This document shows positions 20,545 through 28,894 of a DNA stretch of 49,014 nucleotides, one piece after another (the stretch's first letter is position 1; every line of letters begins with the position of its first letter). The notes beneath the pieces are model-generated. The model ran no database searches and was not told the DNA's origin. It was given only the letters and a program-made list of their open reading frames with translations. The position numbers and the translations under genes were made by a program. The DNA is from Bacillus sp. FJAT-26390. GTDB taxonomy: Bacteria; Bacillota; Bacilli; Paenibacillales; Paenibacillaceae. Where the stretch lies: positions 21,928-70,941 of the forward strand of contig NZ_MAQX01000006.1 in assembly GCF_001682865.1 (NCBI RefSeq). Direction: 5' to 3'.

Positions 20545-20594
20545 TTACAACTAATCAGCCGATCAGGCTTGCAACTCCTATAATGATACAGACT

Positions 20595-20626
20595 AACCGT
20601 TCCTATACGCTGGAACGGTTTTTTTA
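20595..20626 (+). terminator. Terminator after tRNA-Arg
   Basis: AACCGTTCC/GGAACGGTT arms with an 8-nt loop and a T run. Confidence 0.85.
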
Positions 20627-20643
20627 TTGGATTGACGGACTTG

Positions 20644-20667
20644 TTTGACTATCTTTGACTTTTGACT
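20644..20667 (+). promoter_or_regulatory. CtsR operator upstream of clpP
   Basis: The heptads TTTGACT-ATC-TTTGACT (20644-20660) are the reverse complement of AGTCAAA-GAT-AGTCAAA, a full match to the CtsR consensus RGTCAAANANRGTCAAA. A third heptad TTTGACT abuts at 20661-20667. CtsR is the class III heat-shock repressor; clpP is a known target in Bacillota. Confidence 0.88.
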
Positions 20668-20683
20668 TTTCATCCGTTATTAT
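20655..20683 (+). promoter_or_regulatory. Sigma-A promoter of clpP
   Basis: TTGACT (20655-20660), a 17-bp spacer and TATTAT (20678-20683). The -35 box lies inside the second CtsR heptad, so repressor binding would exclude RNA polymerase. Confidence 0.78.
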
Positions 20684-20729
20684 GAGAATACGATTTAACC
20701 ATTCATTGTTTTTGAGGAGGGGGCTTACG

Positions 20730-21320
20730 TTGGATATGAATTTCGTTCCTATGGTTATTGAGCAAAACAATCGAGGTGAGCGTGCGTATGACATTTACTC
20801 TCGCCTATTGAAAGACCGCATTATTTTTCTAGGATCAGGTGTAAATGACGTTGTGGCTAACTCCATCATCGCTCAATTGCTTTTCCTGGCAGCAGACGAC
20901 CCTGAGAAAGACATTTCTCTTTATATTAACAGCCCGGGCGGCTCGATTACGGCAGGCATGGCTATCTACGATACGATGCAGTACATTAAACCGGACGTGT
21001 CCACCATTTGTGTCGGCATGGCCGCATCCATGGGCGCTTTCCTGCTTACGGCAGGCGCAATCGGCAAACGCTACGCGCTTCCGAACAGCGAAGTCATGAT
21101 TCACCAGCCGCTTGGCGGCGCAGAAGGTCAAGCAAGCGATATCGCCATTCGCGCGAAACGCATCATCGGCATGCGCGACAAGCTGAACGGCATCTTGGCA
21201 GAGCGCAGCGGACAATCGCTTGAGCGTATCGAGAAAGATACGGATCGCGATTACTTCATGAGCGCAGCTGAAGCCAAAGAATACGGCTTGGTCGATAAAG
21301 TAATCGAGAAGCTGGCATAA
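20730..21320 (+). CDS. clpP: ATP-dependent Clp protease proteolytic subunit
   Basis: ClpP is the serine peptidase barrel that works with ClpX, ClpC or ClpE and degrades, among others, tmRNA-tagged proteins. Counting from the conserved [19 protein letters not shown] start, the triad is S98 (GMAASMGA), H123 (MIHQPLGG) and D172 (DRDYFMS), with family length 194 aa. GAGGAGG at 20714-20720 is nine bases from TTG 20730 and 15 from ATG 20736. I prefer the TTG, which adds two residues, but ATG 20736 is possible. Monocistronic with a CtsR-controlled promoter and a terminator. Confidence 0.97.
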   Translation: MDMNFVPMVIEQNNRGERAYDIYSRLLKDRIIFLGSGVNDVVANSIIAQLLFLAADDPEKDISLYINSPGGSITAGMAIYDTMQYIKPDVSTICVGMAASMGAFLLTAGAIGKRYALPNSEVMIHQPLGGAEGQASDIAIRAKRIIGMRDKLNGILAERSGQSLERIEKDTDRDYFMSAAEAKEYGLVDKVIEKLA

Positions 21321-21339
21321 TCGACATTCAGCATCACAA

Positions 21340-21391
21340 CAAAAAGAGTAGGTCGACGGAGAAATCTCCAGACCTGCTCTTTTTGTTTTTT
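21340..21391 (+). terminator. Terminator after clpP
   Basis: CAAAAAGAGTAGGTC and GACCTGCTCTTTTTG arms (one mismatch) followed by more T residues. Confidence 0.85.
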
Positions 21392-21406
21392 TGTACGCTT
21401 TTCAAC

Positions 21407-21435
21407 AAAAAAAAAGAGCTGTCGCCGCAAGCTCG
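21407..21435 (-). terminator. Terminator after the HPr/Crh gene
   Basis: On the minus strand GAGCT-N9-AGCTC is followed by a run of at least eight T. It ends the rapZ-yvcK-whiA-HPr unit and faces the clpP terminator. Confidence 0.65.
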
Positions 21436-21465
21436 TTAAGAACCTGCGTGACTTCTCCCTTTTTC

Positions 21466-21735
21466 TTATTGGTTTTCCAACTCTTCTTTGCTTACTAAAG
21501 CGACTAAAGCGTTTACAGCCTGTTCTGCATCCGAACCCTCTGCACTAATGGATACCTCAGTGCCAGAACTGATTGCTAAGCTCATAATTCCCATTATGGA
21601 TTTCGCATTCACTTTTTTGTCGTCTTTCTCTACAAATACTTCGGAGGAAAATTTGTTCGCTTCTTGTACGAATAATGCTGCAGGTCTTGCATGAAGTCCC
21701 GTCTTAAGACGAACAACAACCGGAAGCCTTGTCAT
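21466..21735 (-). CDS. HPr-family phosphocarrier at the crh position, with His15
   Basis: An 89-aa HPr fold. Gene order rapZ-yvcK-whiA-this gene is that of B. subtilis crh, and the body (TGLHARPAALFVQEANKF, VNAKSIMGIMSLA) is Crh-like. B. subtilis Crh lacks the catalytic histidine, but here H15 (TGLHARPA) is present, as is regulatory S46 (AKSIMG). It could therefore accept phosphate from enzyme I as HPr and also be Ser-phosphorylated by HprK for CcpA-dependent control. ATG 21735 has GGGGGT ten bases upstream and gives exact H15/S46 numbering; the ATG at 21744 is too close to it. Whether a separate ptsH exists elsewhere is unknown. Confidence 0.92.
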   Translation of the reverse strand: MTRLPVVVRLKTGLHARPAALFVQEANKFSSEVFVEKDDKKVNAKSIMGIMSLAISSGTEVSISAEGSDAEQAVNALVALVSKEELENQ

Positions 21736-21929
21736 GGAAACCATACCCCCTATATTTTACTCAATCATTAGCATGCGGCAAAAGCGTTAACGGCTCTAAT
21801 TGCCGTCTTCTGGCTGCAAAAGCTCTTTTCCGGTCAAAGATAAGTATAGTTTGGCCTTCTTATCTTTTTTAAATTAAGTCATTTTGAATTATTATATCAT
21901 TATACCAGTTCATGCACTAGCATAAAAGC

Positions 21930-22859
21930 TCAGACCCCACGGATTTTTTCCGCAAGTTCATCAATTTTACGTAAACGGTGGTTTACGCCTGACTTACTGA
22001 CCTTTCCGCTTAGCATTTCACCAACCTCTGTCAGATTCATATCCGGATGCTGCAGCCTGATTTCGGCTACCTCCTTCAACTTATCAGGCAGGCTATCCAA
22101 ACCGACTTCACGCTGCAGCAGCTTAATGTTCTCGATCTGACGAACGGCTGCTCCAATCGTTTTGTTCAGATTGGCTGTCTCGCAATTGACGATTCGGTTT
22201 ACCGAATTTCGCATATCGCGCATGATTCGGACATCCTCAAACTTGAATAAAGCTTGATGCGCGCCAATAATATTGAGGAGCTCGATTATTTTCTCGCCCT
22301 CTTTGATGTAGAAGATAAAACCCTTTTTACGTTCAATGCATCTAGCGTTTAGATCAAATTTGTTTGCAAGGTCGACGAGCGACTCGCAATGCTCTTGGTA
22401 CATCGACGAAATCTCCAAATGATAAGAGGAGCCTTCCGGATTGTTGACGGAACCGCCCGCTAGGAACGCGCCGCGCAAATAGGAACGTTTGCAGCATGGC
22501 TTCCGAATGATTTCCTTGTCGATGCCAAGGTTGAACATAAAGCCTTCGGATACAATTTTTAGCTCGCTCAATATTTCCTGTACGCCTGCCGGAATACGGA
22601 CGATATAGACATTATTTTTTTTGAGCCTCATCTTCTTGCGGACGAGCAGCTCAACATGCAGCTCATAATGCTTTTTGAGCAGGGAGTAAATTCTTCTGGC
22701 TATGGCGGCATTTTCCGTTGAGATGTCCAAAACGACTTTGCGGCTAGACACGCTAACCGAACCATTCATCCGTATGAGTGCAGATAGCTCCGCTCGCTCA
22801 CAACAGCTGTCCGCTTCAATTAATGTCAGCTCTTTCTTTGTTTGTGCCGCAAATGACAT
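21930..22859 (-). CDS. whiA: DNA-binding protein WhiA
   Basis: WhiA combines a degenerate LAGLIDADG homing-endonuclease-like domain with a C-terminal helix-turn-helix. In Bacillota it affects cell division and chromosome segregation; in actinobacteria it controls sporulation genes. The 309-aa protein starts [20 protein letters not shown], has [24 protein letters not shown] sequence (about 145-165, here [18 protein letters not shown]) and ends with the [23 protein letters not shown]. Six bases separate it from yvcK, so it belongs to the rapZ-yvcK-whiA operon. Length is standard. Confidence 0.96.
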   Translation of the reverse strand: MSFAAQTKKELTLIEADSCCERAELSALIRMNGSVSVSSRKVVLDISTENAAIARRIYSLLKKHYELHVELLVRKKMRLKKNNVYIVRIPAGVQEILSELKIVSEGFMFNLGIDKEIIRKPCCKRSYLRGAFLAGGSVNNPEGSSYHLEISSMYQEHCESLVDLANKFDLNARCIERKKGFIFYIKEGEKIIELLNIIGAHQALFKFEDVRIMRDMRNSVNRIVNCETANLNKTIGAAVRQIENIKLLQREVGLDSLPDKLKEVAEIRLQHPDMNLTEVGEMLSGKVSKSGVNHRLRKIDELAEKIRGV

Positions 22860-22865
22860 TGTGTA

Positions 22866-23852
22866 TCACCTCTTTCGTAACATCCAATTCTCAACCAGCT
22901 TATATATATGATGGCTTAAACGTTCGGCATCATGCCTCAAAAAAGTTCGGAATAAAACAAGGCGGTCTGCAATGACCTCATAACCCTTTTGCGTCACCGC
23001 ATCCAGATCTAGATGAACGGCCTTCGCGCCAAGCTCCGCATACTTGCTTTCGATCTGCGGCGGAATTTCACCGTCATTCACGATTACATAATCAAATAAA
23101 TGATGGCCGATATGGGAATGAATCGCATCCAAATGATCGCCAACCGAATAATTATCGGTCTCGCCGGGCTGCGTCATCACGTTGCACACAAATAGCTTAA
23201 CGGCTTCCGATTCGACAATCGCACTCGCAAGCTTAGGAACGAGCAGATTCGGAATAATACTTGTATACAAGCTGCCCGGTCCAATTAATATTGCGTCTGC
23301 TTGCTCGATCGCTTCAACCGCTTCCTCCAGCGGCTCTACGTCAGCCGGCTCCAAAAACACCCGCTTGATCACTTTGCCCGCTTTCGGAATCATGGATTCT
23401 CCGGTCACGATGGAGCCGTCAGCCATTTCCGCTTTAAGCACGATTGATCGCCCCGCTGCGGGCAGCACCCGCCCTCGAACCGCAAGGACGCGGCTAAGCT
23501 CTCGGATACCGGTGACGAAGTCTCCAGATATATCAGTCATCGCTGCCAGCATTAGGTTGCCTAGACTATGTCCTGCAAGCCCTGGAACCGTTTTGAAACG
23601 ATATTGCAAAACCTCCGTTAACAAAGGCTCTGCGTCAGCCAGTGCCATAAGCACGTTGCGAATGTCGCCTGGCGGAGGGATTTGCAGCTCATTGCGCAAA
23701 ATGCCCGAGCTGCCTCCATCGTCGGCAACCGTCACAATAGCCGTAATATCGAGCGGCTTCTCTTTCAGCCCTCGCAGCATGACAGAGAGTCCGGTACCGC
23801 CGCCTATGACGACAATCTTCGGACGTCTCATAATTTTGTGTCTACTCTGCAT
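22866..23852 (-). CDS. yvcK: Gluconeogenesis factor / UDP-sugar-binding protein YvcK
   Basis: YvcK (CofD-like family) is needed for growth on gluconeogenic carbon and for cell-wall homeostasis and binds UDP-GlcNAc in B. subtilis. The 328-aa protein has the glycine-rich start VVIGGGTGLSVMLRGLK, VTVADDGGSSG, GDIRNVLMALAD, HSLGNLMLAAM and the GPGSLYTSIIPNLLV motif. It lies 12 bp downstream of rapZ and 6 bp upstream of whiA. The likely start is M1 (MQSRHKIMRR); M8 is an alternative. Confidence 0.95.
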   Translation of the reverse strand: MQSRHKIMRRPKIVVIGGGTGLSVMLRGLKEKPLDITAIVTVADDGGSSGILRNELQIPPPGDIRNVLMALADAEPLLTEVLQYRFKTVPGLAGHSLGNLMLAAMTDISGDFVTGIRELSRVLAVRGRVLPAAGRSIVLKAEMADGSIVTGESMIPKAGKVIKRVFLEPADVEPLEEAVEAIEQADAILIGPGSLYTSIIPNLLVPKLASAIVESEAVKLFVCNVMTQPGETDNYSVGDHLDAIHSHIGHHLFDYVIVNDGEIPPQIESKYAELGAKAVHLDLDAVTQKGYEVIADRLVLFRTFLRHDAERLSHHIYKLVENWMLRKR

Positions 23853-23864
23853 TCTATCACCCCG

Positions 23865-24752
23865 TCAATGCTTGTCACGCTCGGCATCGCGATGGCTGAC
23901 ACGCACGCGTTCCGTATCACTGCTGCCGAGCATGCGTCCCAGATATTCAGCAATGGCAACGGAACGATGCTTGCCGCCCGTGCAGCCAATACCGATAACA
24001 ACCTGACTTTTCCCTTCCTTGCGATATAGCGGAATAAGGAACTGCAGCATGTCTAGGAGCTTTGTAAGAAACTGCTGTGTTTCAGGCCATTTCATGACGT
24101 ATTCGTACACATCGGGGTTTTGACCGGTATTCGGGCGCAGATGCTCGACATAATGCGGATTAGGCAAGAAGCGAACGTCATAGATGAGGTCAGCGTCAAT
24201 CGGTATGCCGTATTTGAAGCCAAAGGAGGTTACATTGATGGAAAGGCTGTTTTGCTCCAAATTCGTGAAGTGCGAAATAATTCGTTCCTTCAAGTGAGCC
24301 GGCTTCAAAATACTCGTATCGATAACCTGCGACGCCCAGCCCTTTAAATCCTCCAGCAAGCGGCGTTCATTCCGAATGCCGTCAAGCGGCATTCCGTCCG
24401 GAGCGAGCGGATGCCGGCGGCGGCTCTCTTTGTACCGCTGAACAAGCACCGCATCGGTTGCATCTAAAAATAAAATTTCGCAGCTGAGCGTGTAATGCTC
24501 CTTGATATAAGCAAGCGATTCGGACAGCGCCGTGAAAAATTCACGTCCACGCAAATCAATAACGAGCGCCACGTTTCCGATTTTGCCATTCGACTGCTCT
24601 ATCAGCTCTGCAAACTTAGGTATAAGTACGGGTGGTAAATTATCTACGCAGAAGAAACCGAGATCCTCCAGGCTTTGGACAGCAATGGTCTTGCCCGCGC
24701 CAGACATCCCGGTTATAATGACAAGCTTTGCTACTGCTGCTGTCGTTTCCAT
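23865..24752 (-). CDS. rapZ: RNase adapter / nucleotide-binding protein RapZ (YvcJ)
   Basis: P-loop protein of the RapZ/YvcJ family. In E. coli it guides RNase E to GlmZ sRNA; in B. subtilis it hydrolyses GTP/ATP and affects competence. The 295-aa protein has Walker A GMSGAGKT at residues 15-22, the FFCVDNLPP motif, and the C-terminal [16 protein letters not shown] 24752 is chosen for the GGGAGG nine bases upstream; an in-frame ATG 15 bases further up has none. First gene of the yvcK-whiA operon, downstream of glk and a short palindromic repeat array. Confidence 0.95.
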   Translation of the reverse strand: METTAAVAKLVIITGMSGAGKTIAVQSLEDLGFFCVDNLPPVLIPKFAELIEQSNGKIGNVALVIDLRGREFFTALSESLAYIKEHYTLSCEILFLDATDAVLVQRYKESRRRHPLAPDGMPLDGIRNERRLLEDLKGWASQVIDTSILKPAHLKERIISHFTNLEQNSLSINVTSFGFKYGIPIDADLIYDVRFLPNPHYVEHLRPNTGQNPDVYEYVMKWPETQQFLTKLLDMLQFLIPLYRKEGKSQVVIGIGCTGGKHRSVAIAEYLGRMLGSSDTERVRVSHRDAERDKH

Positions 24753-24768
24753 GAATAAACCTCCCAAA

Positions 24769-24876
24769 AGGTTTGCGGACGCAAACCTACTTCGTAAGGA
24801 TATGCCTTGGCTTGCAAATGCAAGCCTACATCATAAGAATATGCTAAGGCTCGCGAATGCAAGCCTATTTATCCAA
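24769..24876. repeat. Tandem 39-bp repeat of small palindromes, 2.8 units
   Basis: Units begin at 24769, 24808 and 24847. Each starts with an 18-20 bp near-perfect palindrome: AGGTTTGCGGACGCAAACCT, GGCTTGCAAATGCAAGCC and AGGCTCGCGAATGCAAGCCT. The second parts (TAAGRATATGC) are also similar. The third unit is cut off by the glk stop codon. The array fills the gap between glk and rapZ and would form three consecutive hairpins in RNA. Confidence 0.85.
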
Positions 24877-25827
24877 TTAACCTCTTAGAATAAGTCCAGC
24901 CGCGCCAACTACACCAGCGTTGTTGCCAAGCGTAGCCGCAACGATTTTCACGTTCTCTTTGGCTTGATCTTGCGTGTATTTTTCAAATACTTCGCGAATT
25001 TGATCGAATAGGAAGTCTCCCGCTTTCGAAACGCCGCCGCCAATAATGAAATATTGCGGGTTAAGCACGATCGCGATCATGGCCATCGATTTGCCCAAAT
25101 AATAAGCTGCGCGGTTAACGATGCGCGTTGCAACTTCATCTCCGGCTTTCGCCGCATCCAGAACGTCCTTCGCCATAATGTCCTCTACCTGCGAAAGCGA
25201 TGTGCGGTCGCCGCGTTCAACAGCGTCTTTCGCCATACGGATAATGCCTGTAGCTGATGATACGGTTTCCAAGCAGCCCATTTTCCCGCAGCCGCACTGA
25301 ATAGCTTCCAGATCAGGCACAATTGCCATATGCCCAAGCTCTCCTGCCATTCCCATGTAGCCCTCAACAATTTTACCTTCTATAATAATGCCGCCGCCTA
25401 CGCCTGTTCCGAGCGTGTAGCATACGCAGTGCCCTATGCCTTTACCCGCTCCGCCCCAAGCTTCGCCAAGTGCGGCAACATTCGCATCATTATTTACTTT
25501 AACCGTTTTGTTCAGCTCTTGCTCCAAATAAGCTTTCAAATTGACGTTCTCAATTTTCAAGTTTGGCGCAAATTTCACTATTCCGTTTGGAATGTCAAGG
25601 AAGCCCGCAATACCGACGCCTACACCGTCAACCTGCTCCCAATCATAGTCTGATTCAGCTACGATTTGCTGCGCGTACTTTGCAATATTTTGAAGGATAG
25701 TGTCCGTTCCTTTACTCGCCTCCGTCGGCCCTTCATACGTATGAAGCAATTGTCCATCCGCATTGCAAATGCCTACCTTAATAGCAGTTCCGCCGACATC
25801 GACCCCAACGTAAATCTTTTCAGACAT
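24877..25827 (-). CDS. Glucokinase, ROK family
   Basis: Phosphorylates glucose with ATP at the start of glycolysis for non-PTS sugars. The 316-aa ROK protein has the ATP motif DVGGTAIKVG (8-17), NNDANVAALGEAW, GTGVGGGIIIEGKI, and the zinc motif GHMAI...CGCGKMGCLET with three Cys and one His. ATG 25827 has GAGGTGG eight bases upstream; a GTG one codon earlier is possible. It resembles GlcK of Bacillus, though some ROK proteins act on fructose or N-acetylated sugars. Downstream are the palindromic repeats and then rapZ. Confidence 0.9.
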   Translation of the reverse strand: MSEKIYVGVDVGGTAIKVGICNADGQLLHTYEGPTEASKGTDTILQNIAKYAQQIVAESDYDWEQVDGVGVGIAGFLDIPNGIVKFAPNLKIENVNLKAYLEQELNKTVKVNNDANVAALGEAWGGAGKGIGHCVCYTLGTGVGGGIIIEGKIVEGYMGMAGELGHMAIVPDLEAIQCGCGKMGCLETVSSATGIIRMAKDAVERGDRTSLSQVEDIMAKDVLDAAKAGDEVATRIVNRAAYYLGKSMAMIAIVLNPQYFIIGGGVSKAGDFLFDQIREVFEKYTQDQAKENVKIVAATLGNNAGVVGAAGLILRG

Positions 25828-25935
25828 CACTAGTCCACCTCATCAATATGTTAATCTTCTCTGTAACACTATAAGCGACCTTAACCCTCTGGTCAAGATA
25901 GCGGAATGCTTGCAAATCAAGCGCTCTCGGCTATT

Positions 25936-25980
25936 GAAAAGGCTATACCCTCAAGCAGATCGCTCTGCTGGTATAGCCTC
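25936..25980 (-). terminator. Terminator after trxB
   Basis: GGCTATACC/GGTATAGCC arms followed by TTTTC on the minus strand. It ends the trxB transcript before glk. Confidence 0.8.
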
Positions 25981-26011
25981 CTCTGTATCCTATGAAGCTG
26001 TTCGCCAACAA

Positions 26012-26959
26012 TTAAAGCGATTTGCTCCAGTCATGAGTAATCGCGCCTTCAAGGTATCTCTCGCAGTCTAGAGCTGCCATACAGCCGCTTCCGGCTGCTG
26101 TGATCGCTTGGCGGTATTTGCTGTCTTGCACGTCGCCGCATGCGAATACGCCCGGTACGTTCGTTTCGGAAGTGCCCGGTTTCACGACAATGTAACCATG
26201 GTCGTCAGTATCGATTTGTCCGGCAAGGAACTTCGTATTCGGCGTATGGCCGATTGCGATGAAAATGCCGTCCGTTTCAATAACATCCTCTTCGCCTGTC
26301 GTATTGTCACGAACTTTAAGTCCGGTAACGCCCATGCCGCTTGCTACAACCTCAACCGGCGTACGGTTCAGGCTCCAGCTGATCTTTTCGTTCTCGCGAG
26401 CGCGGTCCTGCATGATTTTGGAAGCGCGAAGCTCATCCCGGCGGTTAACAAGCTCAACGTTCGAGGCAAAGCGCGTAAGGAAGCTTGCTTCCTCCATCGC
26501 GGAGTCGCCGCCGCCAACAACGATGATCTTTTTGCCGCGGAAGAAGAATCCGTCGCAAGTTGCGCATGTGCTGACGCCGCGTCCGACATTTTCTTTCTCG
26601 CCTGGAATGCCAAGATATCTTGCCGATGCGCCAGTCGAGATAATGATGCTCTCCCCTACCAGCTCGCCGTGACCTTCCACTTGAAGCTTGAATGGACGCT
26701 CGGACATATCCACGCTGTTTACCCAGCCCGTAATAAACTTAGCGCCAAAGCGCTCCGCTTGCTTACGCATATTCTCCATAAGCTCAGGACCCATAATGCC
26801 TTCCGGAAAACCAGGGAAGTTCTCAACCTCGGTCGTAGTCGTCAGCTGTCCGCCTGGCTCAGGACCTTCAATAATAAGCGGGCTCATGTTGGCGCGAGCC
26901 AAGTAGATAGCCGCTGTAAGTCCGGCAGGGCCGGTACCGATAATAATGGATTTGTACAT
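26012..26959 (-). CDS. trxB: Thioredoxin reductase
   Basis: NADPH-dependent FAD flavoprotein that reduces thioredoxin. The 315-aa protein has FAD-binding GTGPAG (8-13), the redox-active CATC at 132-135, the NADPH-binding VVGGGDSAMEEA, and FACGDVQDSKYRQAITAAGSG near the end. ATG 26959 is supported by GAGGTGA; the GTG three codons upstream overlaps that site. The TPR gene yvcD lies 20 bp upstream, the B. subtilis order. Confidence 0.97.
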   Translation of the reverse strand: MYKSIIIGTGPAGLTAAIYLARANMSPLIIEGPEPGGQLTTTTEVENFPGFPEGIMGPELMENMRKQAERFGAKFITGWVNSVDMSERPFKLQVEGHGELVGESIIISTGASARYLGIPGEKENVGRGVSTCATCDGFFFRGKKIIVVGGGDSAMEEASFLTRFASNVELVNRRDELRASKIMQDRARENEKISWSLNRTPVEVVASGMGVTGLKVRDNTTGEEDVIETDGIFIAIGHTPNTKFLAGQIDTDDHGYIVVKPGTSETNVPGVFACGDVQDSKYRQAITAAGSGCMAALDCERYLEGAITHDWSKSL

Positions 26960-26979
26960 AACATTCACCTCGTAAAAGT

Positions 26980-28731
26980 TTATTCGTCCTGCATTTCCTG
27001 TGTAGCGAATACAGAGCTAATGGATTTCATCTTCTCTTTGATGCCGCAAACCTCGTCAATCATCTTGACGTTTTTGCTGACTGTAGCAATCGACGTGCCA
27101 TAGCGTACCGAAACCTCGTGATAGGAAATCGCCCGCCGGTGCATCTTCGCCGTTAGGTATTCCAAAGCAGCAGCCCAGCCCTCCGGCTTGGTCAGCTTCG
27201 GAACGTCCGGATACACGCGCGACAGAAATTCTACCCACAAGGTCATCAAATCATGCTGCTGAACCAAATCATATTGCTTGCTCATGCGGCCCAGAGCCGT
27301 TTCAACTACAGCTTGCCATTTATCTTCCCACACAGGCAGCCTTGAAGGTACGCGGTTCGGCTCGATGACCGTTTCCTTCCCTTCGAGCACCACTCGCAAA
27401 GGCTCTTGAACACCCATCGTACGCAGTACGAAGATGGCAATGCGCTTTAAGTAATCATCCTCGTCCCGCTCCAGCAGGAAAGTCTGAAGCACATCCTTCA
27501 CTTCACTGTCGGCAATCATGCCAAGCGCTTGGATGACCTGCAGCTTCGTATGCTGGTCGCCGTGGCGCAAAGCCCAGAAGAACGACGAGCGAACGAGCGG
27601 ATCACGCTTGAGATGATCGGGAATGCCGTCCGAGGACTTCTCCCACAGCTTGAACTGCTCTTCAAACGGCAGATGGTAGTGGTAGCTAATGGACGCGGTA
27701 TGCTCTCCGCTGCGGACAAGCTCCAACTGCTCCATATAATAATGAGGAATGCCCGATGTCGGATCGAGCTTGATCGTCTGCTTCCACAGCCGCTCGGCCT
27801 CCTGATAACGCCCGATATTGCAAGCGGCGACAGCCGCATAATGATACAGGCTAGGATCCTGGGTCAGCTCTGAATCTTTCAGCAGCCTGGTGAAGTGCTT
27901 ATGAGCAGCTCCGTGCTCTCCTAAGATGCCCATAGTGGTTGCCAGTTTAAACACATGCTCCTGATGAAACGGAACCGTCTTCGTAAGCAGCTCAACAAGC
28001 GGCTGCAAGCTTTGCTCATCATTCTTGTGCTGATAGAAAATAGCAAGGTTGCACAGCGCATGCAAATTGCCGGATTCGATCTCCAGCACCTCATGAATCG
28101 TATCCATGGCTTTATCGAACATGCCCATATAATAATAGGCTAACGCCAAGTTGTTGCGCGCAGCCAGAAACTCCGGCTGGCCTTCAATGATTTTTTCCAA
28201 TATGCGAACAGCCTCGGTGAATTTGCCTTCTTCAAGAAGCGTACGGGCCAGGTCATGCTCGACCATGCCTTCACGCGATTTTATGTTCGTCAGACGCGTA
28301 GGGCGCTCCAGTTCAAAATGCAGAAGGTCCATCATATCTTCCGCTTCATCAAGAAATTGCCCTTCCGAATCTTCTTCCAAATATTTAATAAGCGAGCCTT
28401 CGGCCGCTTCATATTGCTCCATATTGGCAAAATTGTTCGCCATATAGAAATGGCACTCCGTCATGGTAGGATCGAGCTCATCCACAATCCACCCTAAAAT
28501 ACGATTCGACTCTTCATAATTGCCAAGCTCAGAAAGAATGCCTGCCATATTGCAATGGTTTACCGGGTTTTCCGGCTCGTATTCTACGGCGCGACGAAAA
28601 TATTTAAGTGCCTTGTCATAATGGAATCGATCAAGCGACCGAACCGCACGTTCGAAAAAAAACGTAGCGTCCCATTGAACCGGTATGACTTTCGTCTGTT
28701 GATCTACGGCAACACGTTTCTTCTCTTTCAC
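26980..28731 (-). CDS. TPR-repeat protein, YvcD-like
   Basis: A 583-aa soluble protein with several tetratricopeptide repeats: about residues 25-58 (FFFERAVRSLDRFHYDKALK), 59-95, 150-215 (LLEEGKFTEAVRILEKI, NLALAYYYMGMFDKAMDTI) and 280-330. The C-terminal 40 residues look like a helix-turn-helix (ISYHEVSVRYGTSIATVSKN). GTG 28731 is chosen because GGGAGGTG lies eight bases upstream. Position before trxB and behind the his/prs genes matches B. subtilis yvcD, whose function is unknown. TPRs suggest a protein-binding scaffold, the tail possibly DNA binding. Confidence 0.8.
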   Translation of the reverse strand: MKEKKRVAVDQQTKVIPVQWDATFFFERAVRSLDRFHYDKALKYFRRAVEYEPENPVNHCNMAGILSELGNYEESNRILGWIVDELDPTMTECHFYMANNFANMEQYEAAEGSLIKYLEEDSEGQFLDEAEDMMDLLHFELERPTRLTNIKSREGMVEHDLARTLLEEGKFTEAVRILEKIIEGQPEFLAARNNLALAYYYMGMFDKAMDTIHEVLEIESGNLHALCNLAIFYQHKNDEQSLQPLVELLTKTVPFHQEHVFKLATTMGILGEHGAAHKHFTRLLKDSELTQDPSLYHYAAVAACNIGRYQEAERLWKQTIKLDPTSGIPHYYMEQLELVRSGEHTASISYHYHLPFEEQFKLWEKSSDGIPDHLKRDPLVRSSFFWALRHGDQHTKLQVIQALGMIADSEVKDVLQTFLLERDEDDYLKRIAIFVLRTMGVQEPLRVVLEGKETVIEPNRVPSRLPVWEDKWQAVVETALGRMSKQYDLVQQHDLMTLWVEFLSRVYPDVPKLTKPEGWAAALEYLTAKMHRRAISYHEVSVRYGTSIATVSKNVKMIDEVCGIKEKMKSISSVFATQEMQDE

Positions 28732-28810
28732 TGGCAAGGCACCTCCCGTTACTTCCGATTTTCTACGATTATACCATAGCCATACCCAACAGAACACGAA
28801 AGAAATGTGG

Positions 28811-28848
28811 GAAAATCGCGGATGGCAGAAGCGCCACCCGCGATTTTC
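28811..28848 (-). terminator. Hairpin after prs
   Basis: GAAAATCGCGG and CCGCGATTTTC are perfect 11-bp arms around a partly paired loop, 47 bp after the prs stop. The T residues are inside the stem, so termination strength is uncertain. Confidence 0.6.
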
Positions 28849-28894
28849 GCGGCATTACTATTCATTTCGCATGCTAAGCAATCAAGCCTAACGC

